Both the position numbers and the translations under genes were made by a program. A stretch of DNA of 64,000 nt from Oscheius onirici (taxonomy: Eukaryota; Nematoda; Chromadorea; Rhabditida; Rhabditidae), in NCBI GenBank assembly GCA_932521025.1, contig OW051469.1, positions 1,562,398 to 1,626,397 of the forward strand, written 5' to 3'. Shown in pieces: positions 1 through 11,575 of the stretch (the stretch's first letter is position 1; every line of letters begins with the position of its first letter). Under the pieces are notes generated by a model. That model ran no database searches, had not been told where the DNA came from, and saw only the letters and a program-made list of their open reading frames with translations.

Positions 1-492
1 TACGGATTATAAGACAAGGTTAGAGCAAAATAGTGAGCACTTGAGCACCCAAATGAGCATAAAAGGAGCAAAAGAAGGTTCCAGAAGAGTTTAGGTGGCA
101 AATTCGATAGAAAAGTGGCATGTGAGCAGGTGAATGTCAGCTGGAATGAGCTGGAAGACAACAGAATCCATCTAAAAAGCTTCGACTCGAATCTTCTAGA
201 CTTTTCTATCCTTTTCACTCTCCGAACCGACAGGCTCGATTTGTCGCAGCCTATAGCATGGGACCCTGCGCATCTAAGTCCAGCGGCTGGCAATAAGCCA
301 GAGAACACTCATTTGACAGCCAAATTGCCAAATTTTTTTTCTTGCCTAGAAATACGACAATTGTTGGCATTTCTTGCTTCCTTTTATCTTTAACAGCTAT
401 TTTTTGATATGATAAACAATAAAAGCGAAGAGAACCAAGTTCTGTGAAGAAAAATAGATGGAAAGAGCGAAGAAAAATGAAAAACATTTGGT
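1..492. other. Intergenic, nothing supported
   Basis: No open frame here resembles a known protein, and I see no RNA gene. It is AT-rich spacer leading into the inverted-repeat element that starts at 493. Confidence 0.4.
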
Positions 493-900
493 AATACTAT
501 AGCAGGCACCCCCTCCATTCAAATATTTTGGCGCGCAAGCCATAAATTGACTAAATTCGCGTTTTTAACCATTTTTCCAGTATTATTTCACGTTCTAGCT
601 GCTTTTATCGAACGCAGCATCAAAAACTTCCCCTTGGGTGAGTGTCCAATCGAATAAAATAGTGAAAAATCTAGAGAAACTCTCGGGGGGGGGGGGGGTG
701 CAATATGTTAGCGATGTTGCTTATTCTGAAGTATTTCGTCTAATTTTTCAAGTATTTCGGCATCTTAGGGGTTATAATTGGCGCCGAGTTCGAAAAACAC
801 ATCTAGAACGTGAAAAAATAACGGAAAAGTGGTGAAAATCCCGATTTCACACATAGCGCGCCAAAATATTTGAATGGAAGGGGGTTCCTGCTATAGTATT
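493..900. mobile_element. MITE-like element with 45-bp terminal inverted repeats
   Basis: The two ends are near-perfect inverted repeats of about 45 bp. The outer sequence is AATACTATAGCAGG, followed by a C-rich run, and the arm ends in TTTTGGCGCGC. The interior has no coding capacity. The length of 408 bp and the long arms fit a non-autonomous DNA transposon. No clean target-site duplication is visible, so the superfamily is not assigned. Confidence 0.75.
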
Positions 901-1053
901 GCAAAACATTCAGGAAAATAAATATCCAAAAGTGCCGCCATTTTCGCTTGCTCTTTTTCGCTGCGGGACTCTCGGCGAAGTCTTTTAACGAAATCTATGG
1001 AGACCACAATTTCTCTTTTTTCCATCTCACAATGCATTTTTTTCAGGTAATAA

Positions 1054-1947
1054 ATGTCCGGGAAGAAGCTACGAATACTGTGCTTCCACGGCTATCGACA
1101 GAACGAACTTCTTTTTCGTGAAAAGACCGGAAGTATGAGAAAACTCTTCAAATCGGTGGCAGACTTCGAATTTCTATCAGGTAGGCTCCTCCTTTTTTCT
1201 CCAAGACGTAAAACAGTTCTGTTTTGGAAGCCATGAGCTAGAACTAAAGGATTAACTGAAATTTCGTCCCGCATCACTCCCAGGCACTCAAAAACCCATT
1301 CTGCGGTACTTTTATGACAACGCTATAATTTTTCGCCGCAGTACGTAAAAAACCCAAAAACTCTATGCTTCCTCTAAAAATAATTCATTTTCAGCTCCGT
1401 TGGAACCAAACGTACCAGAAGACGACACAAGAGAGAATTCTCGGGGCTGGTGGTTTTCCAAACCGGCTCAGCAGTTCAGTTCACGGGTACGTCCTTTCCT
1501 TTTCAAAAATTCACCTGCTCATTTCAGGACGTCACAGAAATAGCAGAAGGATACGACCAATCCGTCGAAGCTGCGCTAGAATTCATTAAAGAAAACGGGC
1601 CTTTCGACGGACTCCTCGGCTTCAGTCAAGGCGCCTCAATGGTCCATCTCCTTCTGGCCATGGAACAGCTCGAAAAAGTCAAACTAGACATCAAATTTGC
1701 TATCTTCTTCTCCGGTTTTCTTAGCCTCTCGTCTCAACACAGTTATCTCACCTCTCTGAGCTTCAGCGATCTCCCTTCTCTACATATTTACGGGCTAAAC
1801 GACCAGATAGTCTTGCCGGAAACAAGTAAACGGCTCGCCTCGATGTTCGACGACCATAAAAGTATCGAGCACGACGGTGGCCACTTTATTCCATCGTTGT
1901 CAAAGTCTAAGCAAGATTTTTTGTCATTTCTTAGCCAATTTTGTTGA
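1054..1947 (+). CDS. FSH1/OVCA2-like serine hydrolase
   Basis: Three exons (1054-1180, 1395-1486, 1528-1947) give about 212 residues. The protein opens with [12 protein letters not shown], the typical start of the FSH1/OVCA2 alpha/beta-hydrolase family. It has the family RGWWF motif in exon 2 and the nucleophile elbow GFSQGAS (catalytic Ser) in exon 3. A late Asp (LNDQIV) and His (DGGHFIP) complete the triad. OVCA2 relatives are cytosolic esterases acting on long-chain acyl esters; the substrate here is unknown. The length matches human OVCA2. A 3' splice site (TTTTTTTCAG) lies 7 nt before the ATG, suggesting trans-splicing. The second intron is only 41 nt. Confidence 0.9.
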
Positions 1948-2409
1948 CCGGTTGTTGTTATTTCACTTTCTAGTCATGAAGATTTCTATCCACTTCTTTT
2001 CCGCGTCTTTCCGAGGTTTTTATCTTTTCATATCTCTTCAATCTTTCCTAACCCAGAAGGCCCTATCTGACTGACATTACCATACATTTGTTTTGACTCT
2101 AAAATTGACCGAATTGCAATCAGCATGTAAAACAAGCCGAAAATGAAAAAAAACTAGACGTCAAGAACGCACGTTTTGGATGACCGACACGTCTGGAGCG
2201 AGACGGAGCAAATCTGCCCGTTTTTAACTTATTTTTGGTCGATTTCAACGTCCTACGGACTGTTCTTATGCTCTGAATCCAGTAATCCTGCGCAATAAGC
2301 CACAATTAGTAAATCTAAATTTTTGGGAGAAATTAGAGCTGAAAACTGGAATTTGAACATGCTCCCTGATATATTTTCACTCAACCTCCAATAAACGTCA
2401 TATTTTCAG
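1948..2409. other. Intergenic spacer between OVCA2-like and FRS2-like genes
   Basis: No coding signal. The last bases form the 3' splice site directly abutting the FRS2-like start codon. The two genes lie in the same direction, so an operon is possible but not shown. Confidence 0.4.
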
Positions 2410-4365
2410 ATGGGAAACACGGTCGGAACTGCGGAAGCCGGAGCTCGGCAGAGCTTCGTCGAAAGCCCCGAGACGAGTGCTGCTCCAAAGTTCCGCGTCT
2501 ACATTCATCGGAGGAATCGAGTGATCCACGGTTTGTCTATTTTTTTTTTCAATAAAGAGTGCAAAATAACCGTCTTCTTGCAGTTTACTGACAGTTTGAC
2601 CTTCGTTTTTGTTCAATTTATCAAATAACAGCGTGATCTTCTTGGAAATAACTAGGTTTTCCCTCAAATAGCGTCACTGGATTCGGATTTAGCCTGGCTC
2701 CGAATTTTACCGGATAAAATCCAGCTAGAGCCGGAAACTAAGGCTAAACAGAAGGCTGAAGTTGTGAGCTGGCCACTGGATCTGATTCGACGATACGGCT
2801 ATACTTCGGCTGGTAAAAGAAAGGCTTGAAATAGCCAGAGGAGTAAATTCAGGCGTATTTTTCTTCGAAAGCGGCCGAAGATGTCCGACTGGAGAAGGTC
2901 TTCATTGTTTTCAGACACAGTACGCCGATACTGTCTTTCAAGTGAGTTTCTGGCAGTATTTTTGACTTTTCCGTTTCTAGACATGTTTTATCAGTACAAC
3001 AGGTGGAAAAGGTCTAAATGTTGGGCGAGCAACTAATCCAAATTGCTCAAAAAACGTTGCTAGCACGAAATGATGTAAAATAACTCGAAATATATGCCAA
3101 ATTGCGTACCATTTTCCACCTTGTTTCTCGTAAAAAAGCCATATGATTCAGCTCGTCCAACAACGCGTCCAGGAGAATGCCAACTGTTCCCATAAGTCTG
3201 AGCGACGAGCCAGTAAAACACGAGGTGATCGAGCCCAGAGCAGTGCCCCGGACCTGGCTGCCGAGATTGACAGAGAGAGAATTAATCCGCTTCAAAGATT
3301 TGGCAGTGAAGGTTTTTGAGAACATTTATAGAAAAAACGCAAAAAATAGGAGCCTGTGTGAGTTCGGAGCTAAAATTGCCAAGAAGTGGCAGTTCTTGGA
3401 GCCCGGCTTCCCTGAACAATCGAAAATTTCGTCAAAATAACCTCCCACCAGCTCCGAGACCGCGAAGTGCGACTTATGGCGAAGGAGGCGTCGGAGCTAT
3501 GGGTCCAACCTACACAATTCCAAAGGGAGCGGATGAATTGGGCTCGAAAATCGTCGGGAACATTATGTGAGCCTAAATTTTATAAAAATAGCCAAAAACA
3601 GCTCCGAATCGACGACTCCCTATCGGGAGGACTTTGACTTGTCCAATGCCATGACTTTGCCTCGTCACAGCTTTCCGGAACCGATTCCACCGACCTATGT
3701 AAATATTACTCCGACCAGCGATGGAAATGGTAAGATCTTCGTGATTTTTAGCTGCAAAAGTTCAGGAGTGGCTTTCAAATTTCACAGGGCGCGGACTAAT
3801 TCAGCCTCTTCGATTAACAGCGTTCCTATGACTCCCGTCTTGACTACACCGAACATTTTTCCATTCAAATGGTGAGCTTTATAGACAAAATGCAGTACAA
3901 CCACTCGATTTTTCGAACGAAAATGAACGAAAGGTCTGTAATAACAGACTTTTGAAAGTCTTTTTTTGTCCTACTGTAGCAGAATTTTACGTACCTAGTT
4001 TTTGTTGTAACGAGAAGAAAAAACCTGTTACCGTATCACCCAGTATTTTCTAGGGATCCTGCCAGCTGCTCTGCCAGCCTCCTCTGTCATCTTCCGCCAC
4101 TGGAACCTGACCCAAAGCTCAGTTATGTCAATCTGGCTGGGCATCACGAGGTGGGTGCAGAATTCGAAGAAAAACCCCAAAAAATCAGTCCTCTGGAATG
4201 AATTACGCCTCTGTCAGTAGTCTGGAGCCCATGATTCCTACCCGCTCCCATTCTACTGGTAGTCCACCAAACTATTCTCTGATCGACCCGGAGAGGACTC
4301 GGGCACTTCAACACGCCGCTCTGGAGCGTTCTTCAGCTCGCCGTCGTCATCAAACTACTGATTAA
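2410..4365 (+). CDS. FRS2-like docking adaptor with PTB/IRS domain
   Basis: Nine exons (2410-2530, 2672-2812, 2853-2941, 3152-3311, 3452-3566, 3602-3729, 3766-3871, 4054-4150, 4189-4365) give about 377 residues. The N-terminus MGNTVG is a plausible myristoylation signal. An IRS-type PTB domain spans roughly residues 25-110, with the FRS2-like signature RRYGY...FFFESGRRCPTGEG. The C-terminal part carries two YVN motifs (PTYVNI, SYVNLA), consensus Grb2 SH2 sites, and a final NYSLID motif as in FRS2. The family links FGF-type receptor tyrosine kinases to Ras/MAPK; the nematode counterpart would be ROG-1. TTTTCAG ends immediately before the ATG, a probable trans-splice site. It converges on NPL4 with a 99-nt gap. 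Confidence 0.88.
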
Positions 4366-4464
4366 TTTCTTGATTTTGTATAAAAAGCCTTTACTATAAA
4401 CCGTTACTTTACAGGGCAAAACACACGTACCAGTACACAACATATAAAACGAGTGCTCTCTCTT

Positions 4465-6613
4465 CTAGGCCAAATCAATCGGAAGTCCGCACATGCTGCA
4501 GTCGGGACGATGTTCCGTGTTTTCGAACGTACAGTGCTTGCAGGACCATCGCGTTTCGGCTCCGGAGCCGCCGGCGGCTGGAGCACCTGAAAAAAGTTGA
4601 ATTGTGAGAAATATAAGCAAAACAACTAACCCATAGAATTCTCGACATGACAGAGAGTGACCAGCTGCTGCCAGTTTTCGTTATTTCGGGCCCAGTCCAT
4701 GGCTAGGCCTCTATCCTGCGTCTTTACGGCGGTACAGAGCTCGATCAGTTCCTCGTCGCTGAATTTGACCATAGGATTCGTCATGAGATAGATGAGGAAG
4801 TGCAAGTTGGTGGCCTGTTCCAGGAACTGATTCAGAGAGAAGGCGTTACAGTATTCCGTCAGGTTGTCCGGATTCTGAATATATTTTTATGGCTTATCAG
4901 CAAAAAGTTTGAAGAGGGTGATACCTTAACCGCGGGCTAAATGGGTTTCAAGACGAAAAGCACGTACATGACGCTATTTTGGCATAAACCATACCTGATT
5001 CTGGTTCACGGCTGCCCGATTCTCGATGACAAATTTGACGCGAGCGTCGACGGGGAACGTATAGCTGGGATCTTTGGGAACGCCGGTCGGAACGTCGACC
5101 AGAAGGAATTCGACGGGAAGAGGCCTGCCAGTCTTTCTGACCTCGGCTCCGTACTCGTTCTTCTCCTAAATTTTTTGAATTTTATCCAAAAGTGTTGGAA
5201 AAATACCGTATATTCGACATCGGCGATATACTGCTTCTCGTGCATGGGCTCCTCTCGAATGTAGGCCAGCTCCGGATGGTTTGTCGGGCAGATGATTTGG
5301 GCGTCGACCATGGCGGAGCACTGGTTTGAAACCTGCAAAATGAGACGTGTTTGATTATTTTTTTGAGCTGTATGCTGCGTCTTTTACGAGGATTACCTCT
5401 CGACAAAAGGAGCAAAAATCTCCAATAACAGCACAAGAAAAAACTATAATTTAGCACAAAGAACCGAAATTATTACCTGATATCCATGAAAGTTGACATT
5501 TTCCGACTCATCGCCACTGGCAACGACGGTGACAAATTTCGAGCCAAAGTAGCCGTCAGAGCAGAATTCCGTCATGTTCTTGTGCTTTGCCTGCAGGTGT
5601 CCAGCTGTGATGCACTCTTCGGCACTGAGCAGGAAGGAGTCCTTGTGACGAGTGCAGTGAACGGATCCTTTGGCGGCATCGGCCGACCACAAGTCCGTGA
5701 AAATCCAGCCAACTTTCTTCAGTCCGAGCCAGTCGCAAAGCTTTTTGACGGCTTCCTCGTTCGGATCGTCGAGGAATCCGACGTCGTCCTTGGAGCTGGT
5801 CTGCGGAGGCTCGTAGATGGCTGCTACGACGGCCTTTATTCCGAGAGGGACTTCAGTGAACGGCTGATAGCTGAAATCGAAGTTTTTGATGAAATGGCCA
5901 ATTTTAGAGATTACAAGTTTCGTTGCGAGACATGTTGTTAAAATTATGTTGGATCCTCAACCAATATGACGTACAGTTGCGTCTTTAGCTCTGTGTTGAG
6001 TATCCAACGATTTTACGTTATTATGGGGGGGAAGGGGGAGAATATAGGCAGAATTTTACCTTCCAATGAGGTATCCGAAACGCTGGAAGCCGGAAAGACG
6101 CCAATAATTCAAGAACTCGTTGACGAGCTCCTGATTTTCGAATGTGATGTTGTCCACGTGGCGGTACTTCTGCCGGTCCAGCGTGATCATCGGCGGCTTG
6201 CATTTTGTGCAGATTCCCTTCGGAAAAGGCTTGTGATCGCTGCAGTTGAGATTAATCTCGGCCATGAAAATAAAGAATAAGGAAAGAGCCTAACAAGTAG
6301 GAACCTGATATTTTCCAGAGGTCTCTTCAGATGTGAGCCTTTGCCATGCCCTTTGGTCAGCTTCCTCACGTAGGAATGGAATGACATGTGTTTTATTTCT
6401 TTCTCCTTCAAGTATTCTTCATCGTAAGGCTAAAAAAATAATAAAGGCGATGCAAAATAAGCATACGTCAAGAGGAAGGCAATGGGAGCACTTCTGACGA
6501 GCATTGTGCCGGCAAAACCTCGGATCTATCGGCCTCTGTATTTCTCCGCTCTCCGTGGCCAGAATTCTGTCGACTTCGTCCACTTTTTCACTGGGAGCTG
6601 CTGCTAAGACCAT
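4465..6613 (-). CDS. nploc4: NPL4, p97/CDC48 ubiquitin cofactor
   Basis: Eight exons in transcript order (6613-6467, 6429-6305, 6263-6060, 5870-5477, 5332-5207, 5165-4995, 4874-4631, 4586-4465) give about 510 residues. The Npl4 zinc-binding region ([12 protein letters not shown], then GICTKC) is followed by [14 protein letters not shown], the Npl4/MPN-like core ([28 protein letters not shown]) and a C-terminal NZF finger ([20 protein letters not shown]). NPL4 with UFD1 delivers ubiquitinated substrates to CDC48/p97. The usual N-terminal ubiquitin-like domain is absent from this model: either it was lost or its exons were not recognised. A TTTCAG site lies 10 nt before the ATG. The junction between exons 2 and 3 has no AG acceptor in the required frame (see findings). 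Confidence 0.9.
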
Positions 6614-7195
6614 TTTTAACTTCTGAAAGTTTAAAATCGTTTGACGAGGTCGAAAATAAGGGAGTTTCAGACCAATATAGCCAGAAATGAGCCTTTTTGA
6701 TATCATCGATGTCGTTGCCAGAGCCTTTTTGTTATAAAAAAAATTGTGAAAAGGGCCATAAAATAAGAAGAATGAGAAGCAAAACATGGAAAAATGGAGC
6801 ATGACAATTGTGACGTCAGTGGCGAAGTCGCGGCGGGATTTTGGAGATTTTCAAATTTTTTCCCGTTTTCTCACCGGTGCTGCTTTTACTTGTTTCCCCT
6901 TCTCTTTTCTCATTTTTTCACCTACAACTATTCGAAAATAAACGTAAAAAGCTTGCCTAACGACTGCAAATATAACATAGCGTCTGTCCTGATAAACAAA
7001 CTTGTTTACTGCTCCAGAAATAGACTCTAGGCTGTCCTTCATGTTTATTTAACCCCTTTGACTATTCACACAAAAATGGAGTAAAAATCGATAGAAACAC
7101 ATCGATAAAAACACCTTTCCAAATAAAAGCGACAACTAAACAGCCTTGTTTTCAGTATATGCCGGTTGATGAATAGCCGCCTCGTCAGATCAAGC
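6614..7195. promoter_or_regulatory. Shared upstream region of NPL4 and NUDT9-like genes
   Basis: About 580 bp separates the two divergent start codons, and it must contain both promoters. A 3' splice-site consensus faces each gene: TTTCAG before the NPL4 ATG, and TTTTCAG at about 7153 before the NUDT9-like ATG. No coding exon was recognised. Confidence 0.45.
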
Positions 7196-8652
7196 ATGAA
7201 TTTTCTCCACACCAAATGCAGAAATTCTGGTGAGTCCTATTCTTTCTGCTTAAATCAGCTCCGTCAGACCGTCACTACATAAAATCGACCGTACTTAGGA
7301 CAAAAGTTCCGAACGACAAGGTCAGCTGGGAGCAGAAATGGAACGAGTACAGTCCTCCCGATTACACTGACCCCCACATAGTTGGACAGCCCTGGGCCGA
7401 TCCGGAAATCGACAAAGGAGCCTTCAAATTCAATGAAATTGACGGAAAAGTCAACAGAAAGTCGCATTTCAGGTATGTCAGTTTATTTTTTGTCGCGAGC
7501 AATGATATAGGCTGCTCATAGTTCCTTTTCTCACCCTGTTCAAGCAAAACGTATAAAATGCACTCTTCGACCAAAATTGGCAAGTTTAGTCGATAGGGAG
7601 TACCTTCTTGCTTCATAAAAATACAGCGTTCTCGAAACTTGCATATTTTTATGTTGTAATTTTCAGTCAGTACAAACTGGACAAGGAAGGTCGCCCCCTG
7701 AACCCAATGGGACGAACAGGACTTCGTGGGAGAGGACTTCTAGGCCGATGGGGACCAAATCACGCCGCCGATCCCGTTGTGACGAGAATCCACAAAGGAA
7801 AAATGGAATTTGTGGCTATACAACGCGGAGACACAGGCATTTTCTGGTTTTTTCCCTCAAAAAGTTCATATTTAGGAGAATGGGCGCTGCCCGGCGGAAT
7901 GGTCGACCCAGGAGAAGTCGTTTCGGCCACATTAAAACGAGAATTCACAGAAGAGGCCCTGAATAATGTGCCACAAGAGAAACTGGAAAAAATCTGGGCA
8001 AAGGGCCATGAACTGTACATGTAAGTAGTTTTTACTGGCCTTGTGAGCATCCCAACACAATCTTGTAAACTTTTCATACCGAAATCTAAAACTGGTGGAG
8101 TGTCTAACATCCTGAGCTCCGACCTTGTCGTGCAAAATAACGTAATCCAAATGCTGTACCCTACCACGAGTACAGACGTCGCTAGAAAAGAATTGATGGC
8201 GGCTTCCAGGTTTTCCAGCCCAAGTTCCGACACGACTGTTTATAAGATCTGACACTGAGTGAGAGTTTTTAGAATACGAGTGTTGGCCGGACTAGCTGTT
8301 TCGACTAGGCGAGCGTTACTGTAACTTAAGGCTTAGAACTTGAAATACTTACAATATTTTTACTGAGCTTACTCGTCGGAAAGTGGATGGGGTCCAGTAT
8401 TATTAATCTACTGAACACCCTATATCAGCTTAATCATTATTTTTCAGAGGATACGTGGATGATCACAGAAACACGGACAATGCCTGGATGGAGACGGTCG
8501 TGATGCAATTTCATGACGAAGACGGTCTCCTAGCCGACGTCAATCTACAGGCCGGAAGTGATGCCTCGAATGTCCGCTGGATTGCCGTCGACTCAAATTC
8601 GCCCCTCTACGCTTCCCACGAATATTTCATCAAAATGTTGAAAAGTGAATGA
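7196..8652 (+). CDS. nudt9: NUDT9-type ADP-ribose pyrophosphatase (Nudix)
   Basis: Exons 7196-7229, 7259-7472, 7667-7836, 7876-8020 and 8448-8652 give about 255 residues. The NUDT9 signature is clear: [20 protein letters not shown] before the Nudix box, then [20 protein letters not shown] followed by EALN. The C-terminal [16 protein letters not shown] motif is also shared with NUDT9 and TRPM2. REF-EE keeps the catalytic glutamates of active NUDT9, which TRPM2 has altered. The enzyme hydrolyses ADP-ribose to AMP and ribose 5-phosphate. Two oddities: the first intron (7230-7258) is only 29 nt, and a 39-nt GC-AG stretch (7837-7875) must be either an intron or a 13-residue insertion. It converges on the MYND gene, 55 nt away. 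Confidence 0.9.
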
Positions 8653-8707
8653 TTTATTTTGTGTAAATAAAAACGTACATACAACAGATGACTAGGTTAG
8701 TGGGAGA

Positions 8708-9738
8708 TCAGTTTCGTGGCAAGCCAGGTCCGCCGCCCTTCTTCCTTCGACAGTACTTTTTGTGTGAAGGCCAGTGGGCTTGTTGGCACTCGACGCAGCA
8801 GTAGGACGTGTTCCAGCAGCAGGGATATATCGCCTGGAAATTTGGGAAATTACCGAGAAAAAATATAAAAACAAACTTCTTTTTCGCACTGCCAGCACCA
8901 TTGTTGCCTCTTGATTATTTGCAGTTCTTTTTTGTGTCGTTCTTCCATCCCGCCGACTTCCGTCTTTAAATTTTCGCGATACTTCTTTTCTAGCTCCTCC
9001 TTGGTCGTTTCCAATTCCTCTTTGAACTGCTGACAGAGCTCGTTTCGTGTCTTCTCCTCGTCGGCGAGAAATTCTTCGTGGAGCTGCAAATTGGGGGGAA
9101 ATTGATGGAAAAATGACAAAAAATACCTTTTCTGTGAGATCAATGAGGCATTTTTCGCGCTGCGCCGTATAGTTCTGCAGCCAGATCTTCTGTAAATCGG
9201 CCAGGATTCGTTTAGCACTTTCACATTGGTCTCCTCCCTGGACCCAGTTTTCCATGGCTACCTGAAAATTTAAGGTACGGTAATGCTGTTTCCTCAATCA
9301 ACATTGTGTTTTTTTTCATTTTTTCCAGTTTCTGTCTATTTTTCGAGTTTAAGAAATCTGTTTTTTTATCGCTATTGCTACCACACGTGTTATTCTTCAG
9401 TTTTTATCAATTTTTTAATCATTCTAGGGTATATTTTGACGCTGAAGACGATAATAAACTGCTTAGATCTATGAATACACTGCACAACCGTCAAAAAACC
9501 TATTAAAATTGAGGGCGTTCTCACAACAAGTCAGAGAGGTACGGTAGCTGTCACTCTTCATCATTTCAGCAACAAAATGGTGTAAAACCGGGTAAAATTA
9601 GGAAATATAGCCAACCTGATGATGATGGTCTCCATTCGGATCGCCTAGATGGTGATTGTGGTCCGGGTGTTGCTCTAGCATCTGATGGTGCTGGTCCACA
9701 TGTCCCAGGAGGTCCGTGTTGACGACGTGATGATCCAT
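8708..9738 (-). CDS. BRA/ZMYND11-like MYND zinc-finger protein
   Basis: Four exons (9738-9616, 9261-9127, 9083-8877, 8833-8708) encode about 196 residues. A His-rich first exon (HHHQ) is followed by a charged coiled coil and a C-terminal MYND finger beginning [20 protein letters not shown] and ending [13 protein letters not shown]. This finger matches ZMYND8/ZMYND11 (BS69) and the nematode BRA-1/BRA-2 proteins, short BMP-receptor-associated proteins built just like this. MYND fingers bind PxLxP peptides in partners. The protein lacks the PHD, bromo and PWWP modules of full ZMYND11, consistent with the short BRA type. A TTTAG 3' splice site lies 8 nt before the ATG. Confidence 0.8.
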
Positions 9739-10502
9739 TTTGTCCCTAAATTGAGTTTTGATTGTATTTCCACTAAATTTTATACTGAGAACAAGAAAAA
9801 CGAAAAAGCAAAACACGAAACGACCGTATGCGACGCTGATCGTAACCGGCCGCAAATAGCGTCAGCAATTTGAGCGCGGCGTTCAAACTGAGCTGACGCA
9901 AACTTTGTGTCGCCGCTTTCTTTTCGTTTCTCAGCATTTCCGCTCCCAAGGTTTTCACATCTATTTTTGCTTTTTCAACTGATAGATTCGATTAATTGGG
10001 ATTGTCTTCAATGAATTCTGCAAAAAATAGACCGCTATCCATTTCCAGCACGCTAAACACCGATTCTTCGAAATACTTTACAAATTTTCGCATACGAATC
10101 GATATTCCTGAAAATTCTGACAAATGCGAAGCCTGGTATAAAGATGATACTTGCCGCGGCGTTTCCGGATAGTCTCAAGTAAAAACTGATGTAAACCAGA
10201 GTCACAGCTTTCTTTTACATTCCAATCATTTCCGGTCCCAGTTTTTTGATCGAATAATACGTTCCAACTAGTAAAACTGATCAATTTCACTGATTTACAT
10301 CTCATGTAGCTAATGCCACTTCCTGCCTAAAAATAGCTATCGATTCCCTAGAAATCTCTTCTATTTTTCTTACGCTTTCGCAACCAAATCGATGTTCGTC
10401 GGAATCCTACTGAAAGCACAACGTGGCTTTGTCTCACTGTGCCTTTTTCTTCTCTTGTGATCTAGAATCAGGGACTCAAATACATTTTTCAGGCGCCAAA
10501 CA
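9739..10502. promoter_or_regulatory. Bidirectional upstream region (BRA-like / SRSF2-like)
   Basis: 764 bp lies between divergent start codons. A TTTTTCAG site 10 nt before the SRSF2-like ATG suggests trans-splicing. No other feature is recognised. Confidence 0.4.
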
Positions 10503-11575
10503 ATGTCTCGCCGTGCTCCACCAGCCATCGATGGCATGCATTCCCTAAAGGTTTTTTTTTTCGCATATTTTAGAAAGAGAACGACTTTTAGGTAGACAAC
10601 ATCTCGTACAACACGTCGCAATCGGATCTTCGTCGTCTTTTCGAGCGCTACGGGGACATTGGAGATATTCACATACCGCGCGACAAATACAGCCGTCAAA
10701 GCCGTGGATTTGCTTTCGTCCGTTTTCACAAGTAAGATATACTTTTTAGCCTAACTAACATCATTTTTTAGCCGTCGCGATGCTGAATACGCTCAAGAAC
10801 GTACGGACGGAAAGAATGTGGACGGAAGAGAGCTCCGCGTATCCGTAGCTCGTTACGAACGCGTCATCGACGAGAGAGGTGACAGAGGCCGTGGCAGGTT
10901 AGTATTATGTATTTGTATTGCCTGGATATCCAACTTTCCGAATTCTAATTGAGAAAATGGCTACATTAGCATGTTCTACAATATGTTCCAATATACCAGG
11001 AAGACATATCTGTACTGTTAAATTCGTCAATGCCTGTTCCAAATCGGTCAAAATCCTTTTAAAACCAGCTTCTTTTCATCTTTTGTTGTGTTATGTGTAA
11101 AAAGAAGAAGAGAAACCCTCAATCTCATCGTCAAATTCACAGATCGGCCGTAGCTGGCTATGCTGTAGCAGCAGACGTATTTGTGTGAGGCTGAGTAGCT
11201 GTTGCTGTAGTAGCCGAAAGAGCAGCCCGGTGATGCAGTACGCCTCCTTTGGAAACAGCGGGAATTCTATTACCATCGTTTCTAGATCTCGCTCTCCGCG
11301 TCGTCGCTCCAGAAGCCGTTCTCCGCGCTATTCGCGCTCTCGTTCTCCTCGTCGCAGCCGTTCGGTACGTTTTTTTGTCTCATTTTATAAAATGTGACAC
11401 TCAGAACCCGAAAGAACGCTCTCCCCGTCGTGATCGTGACCGCAGCGCCTCGCCGAAGAAGGCGTCCCGCAGCCCTTCGCCCAAGAAGGCCGGCAGCCGC
11501 TCCAGATCCAACAGTCGTTCTCCCACTCCCGATCGCAATGGCTCTCGTTCTCGCTCGGCCTCTCCACGTGATTAA
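10503..11575 (+). CDS. SRSF2 (SC35)-like SR splicing factor
   Basis: Five exons (10503-10550, 10592-10731, 10772-10897, 11286-11364, 11405-11575) give about 187 residues. An N-terminal RRM (residues about 13-90) has RNP2 LKVDNI and RNP1 RGFAFVRF, and is preceded by APPAIDGM as in SC35. It is followed by a C-terminal RS domain rich in SRSPRR and SPKK repeats. SR proteins bind exonic enhancers and recruit U1/U2AF in the nucleus. The long third intron (10898-11285) is the only one over 50 nt. In this family such an intron often holds a poison exon, which I could not confirm here. Confidence 0.9.

Noticed and set aside
5486..5941. Plus-strand 151-codon open frame
   Set aside because: Antisense of the largest NPL4 exon, which matches the family.
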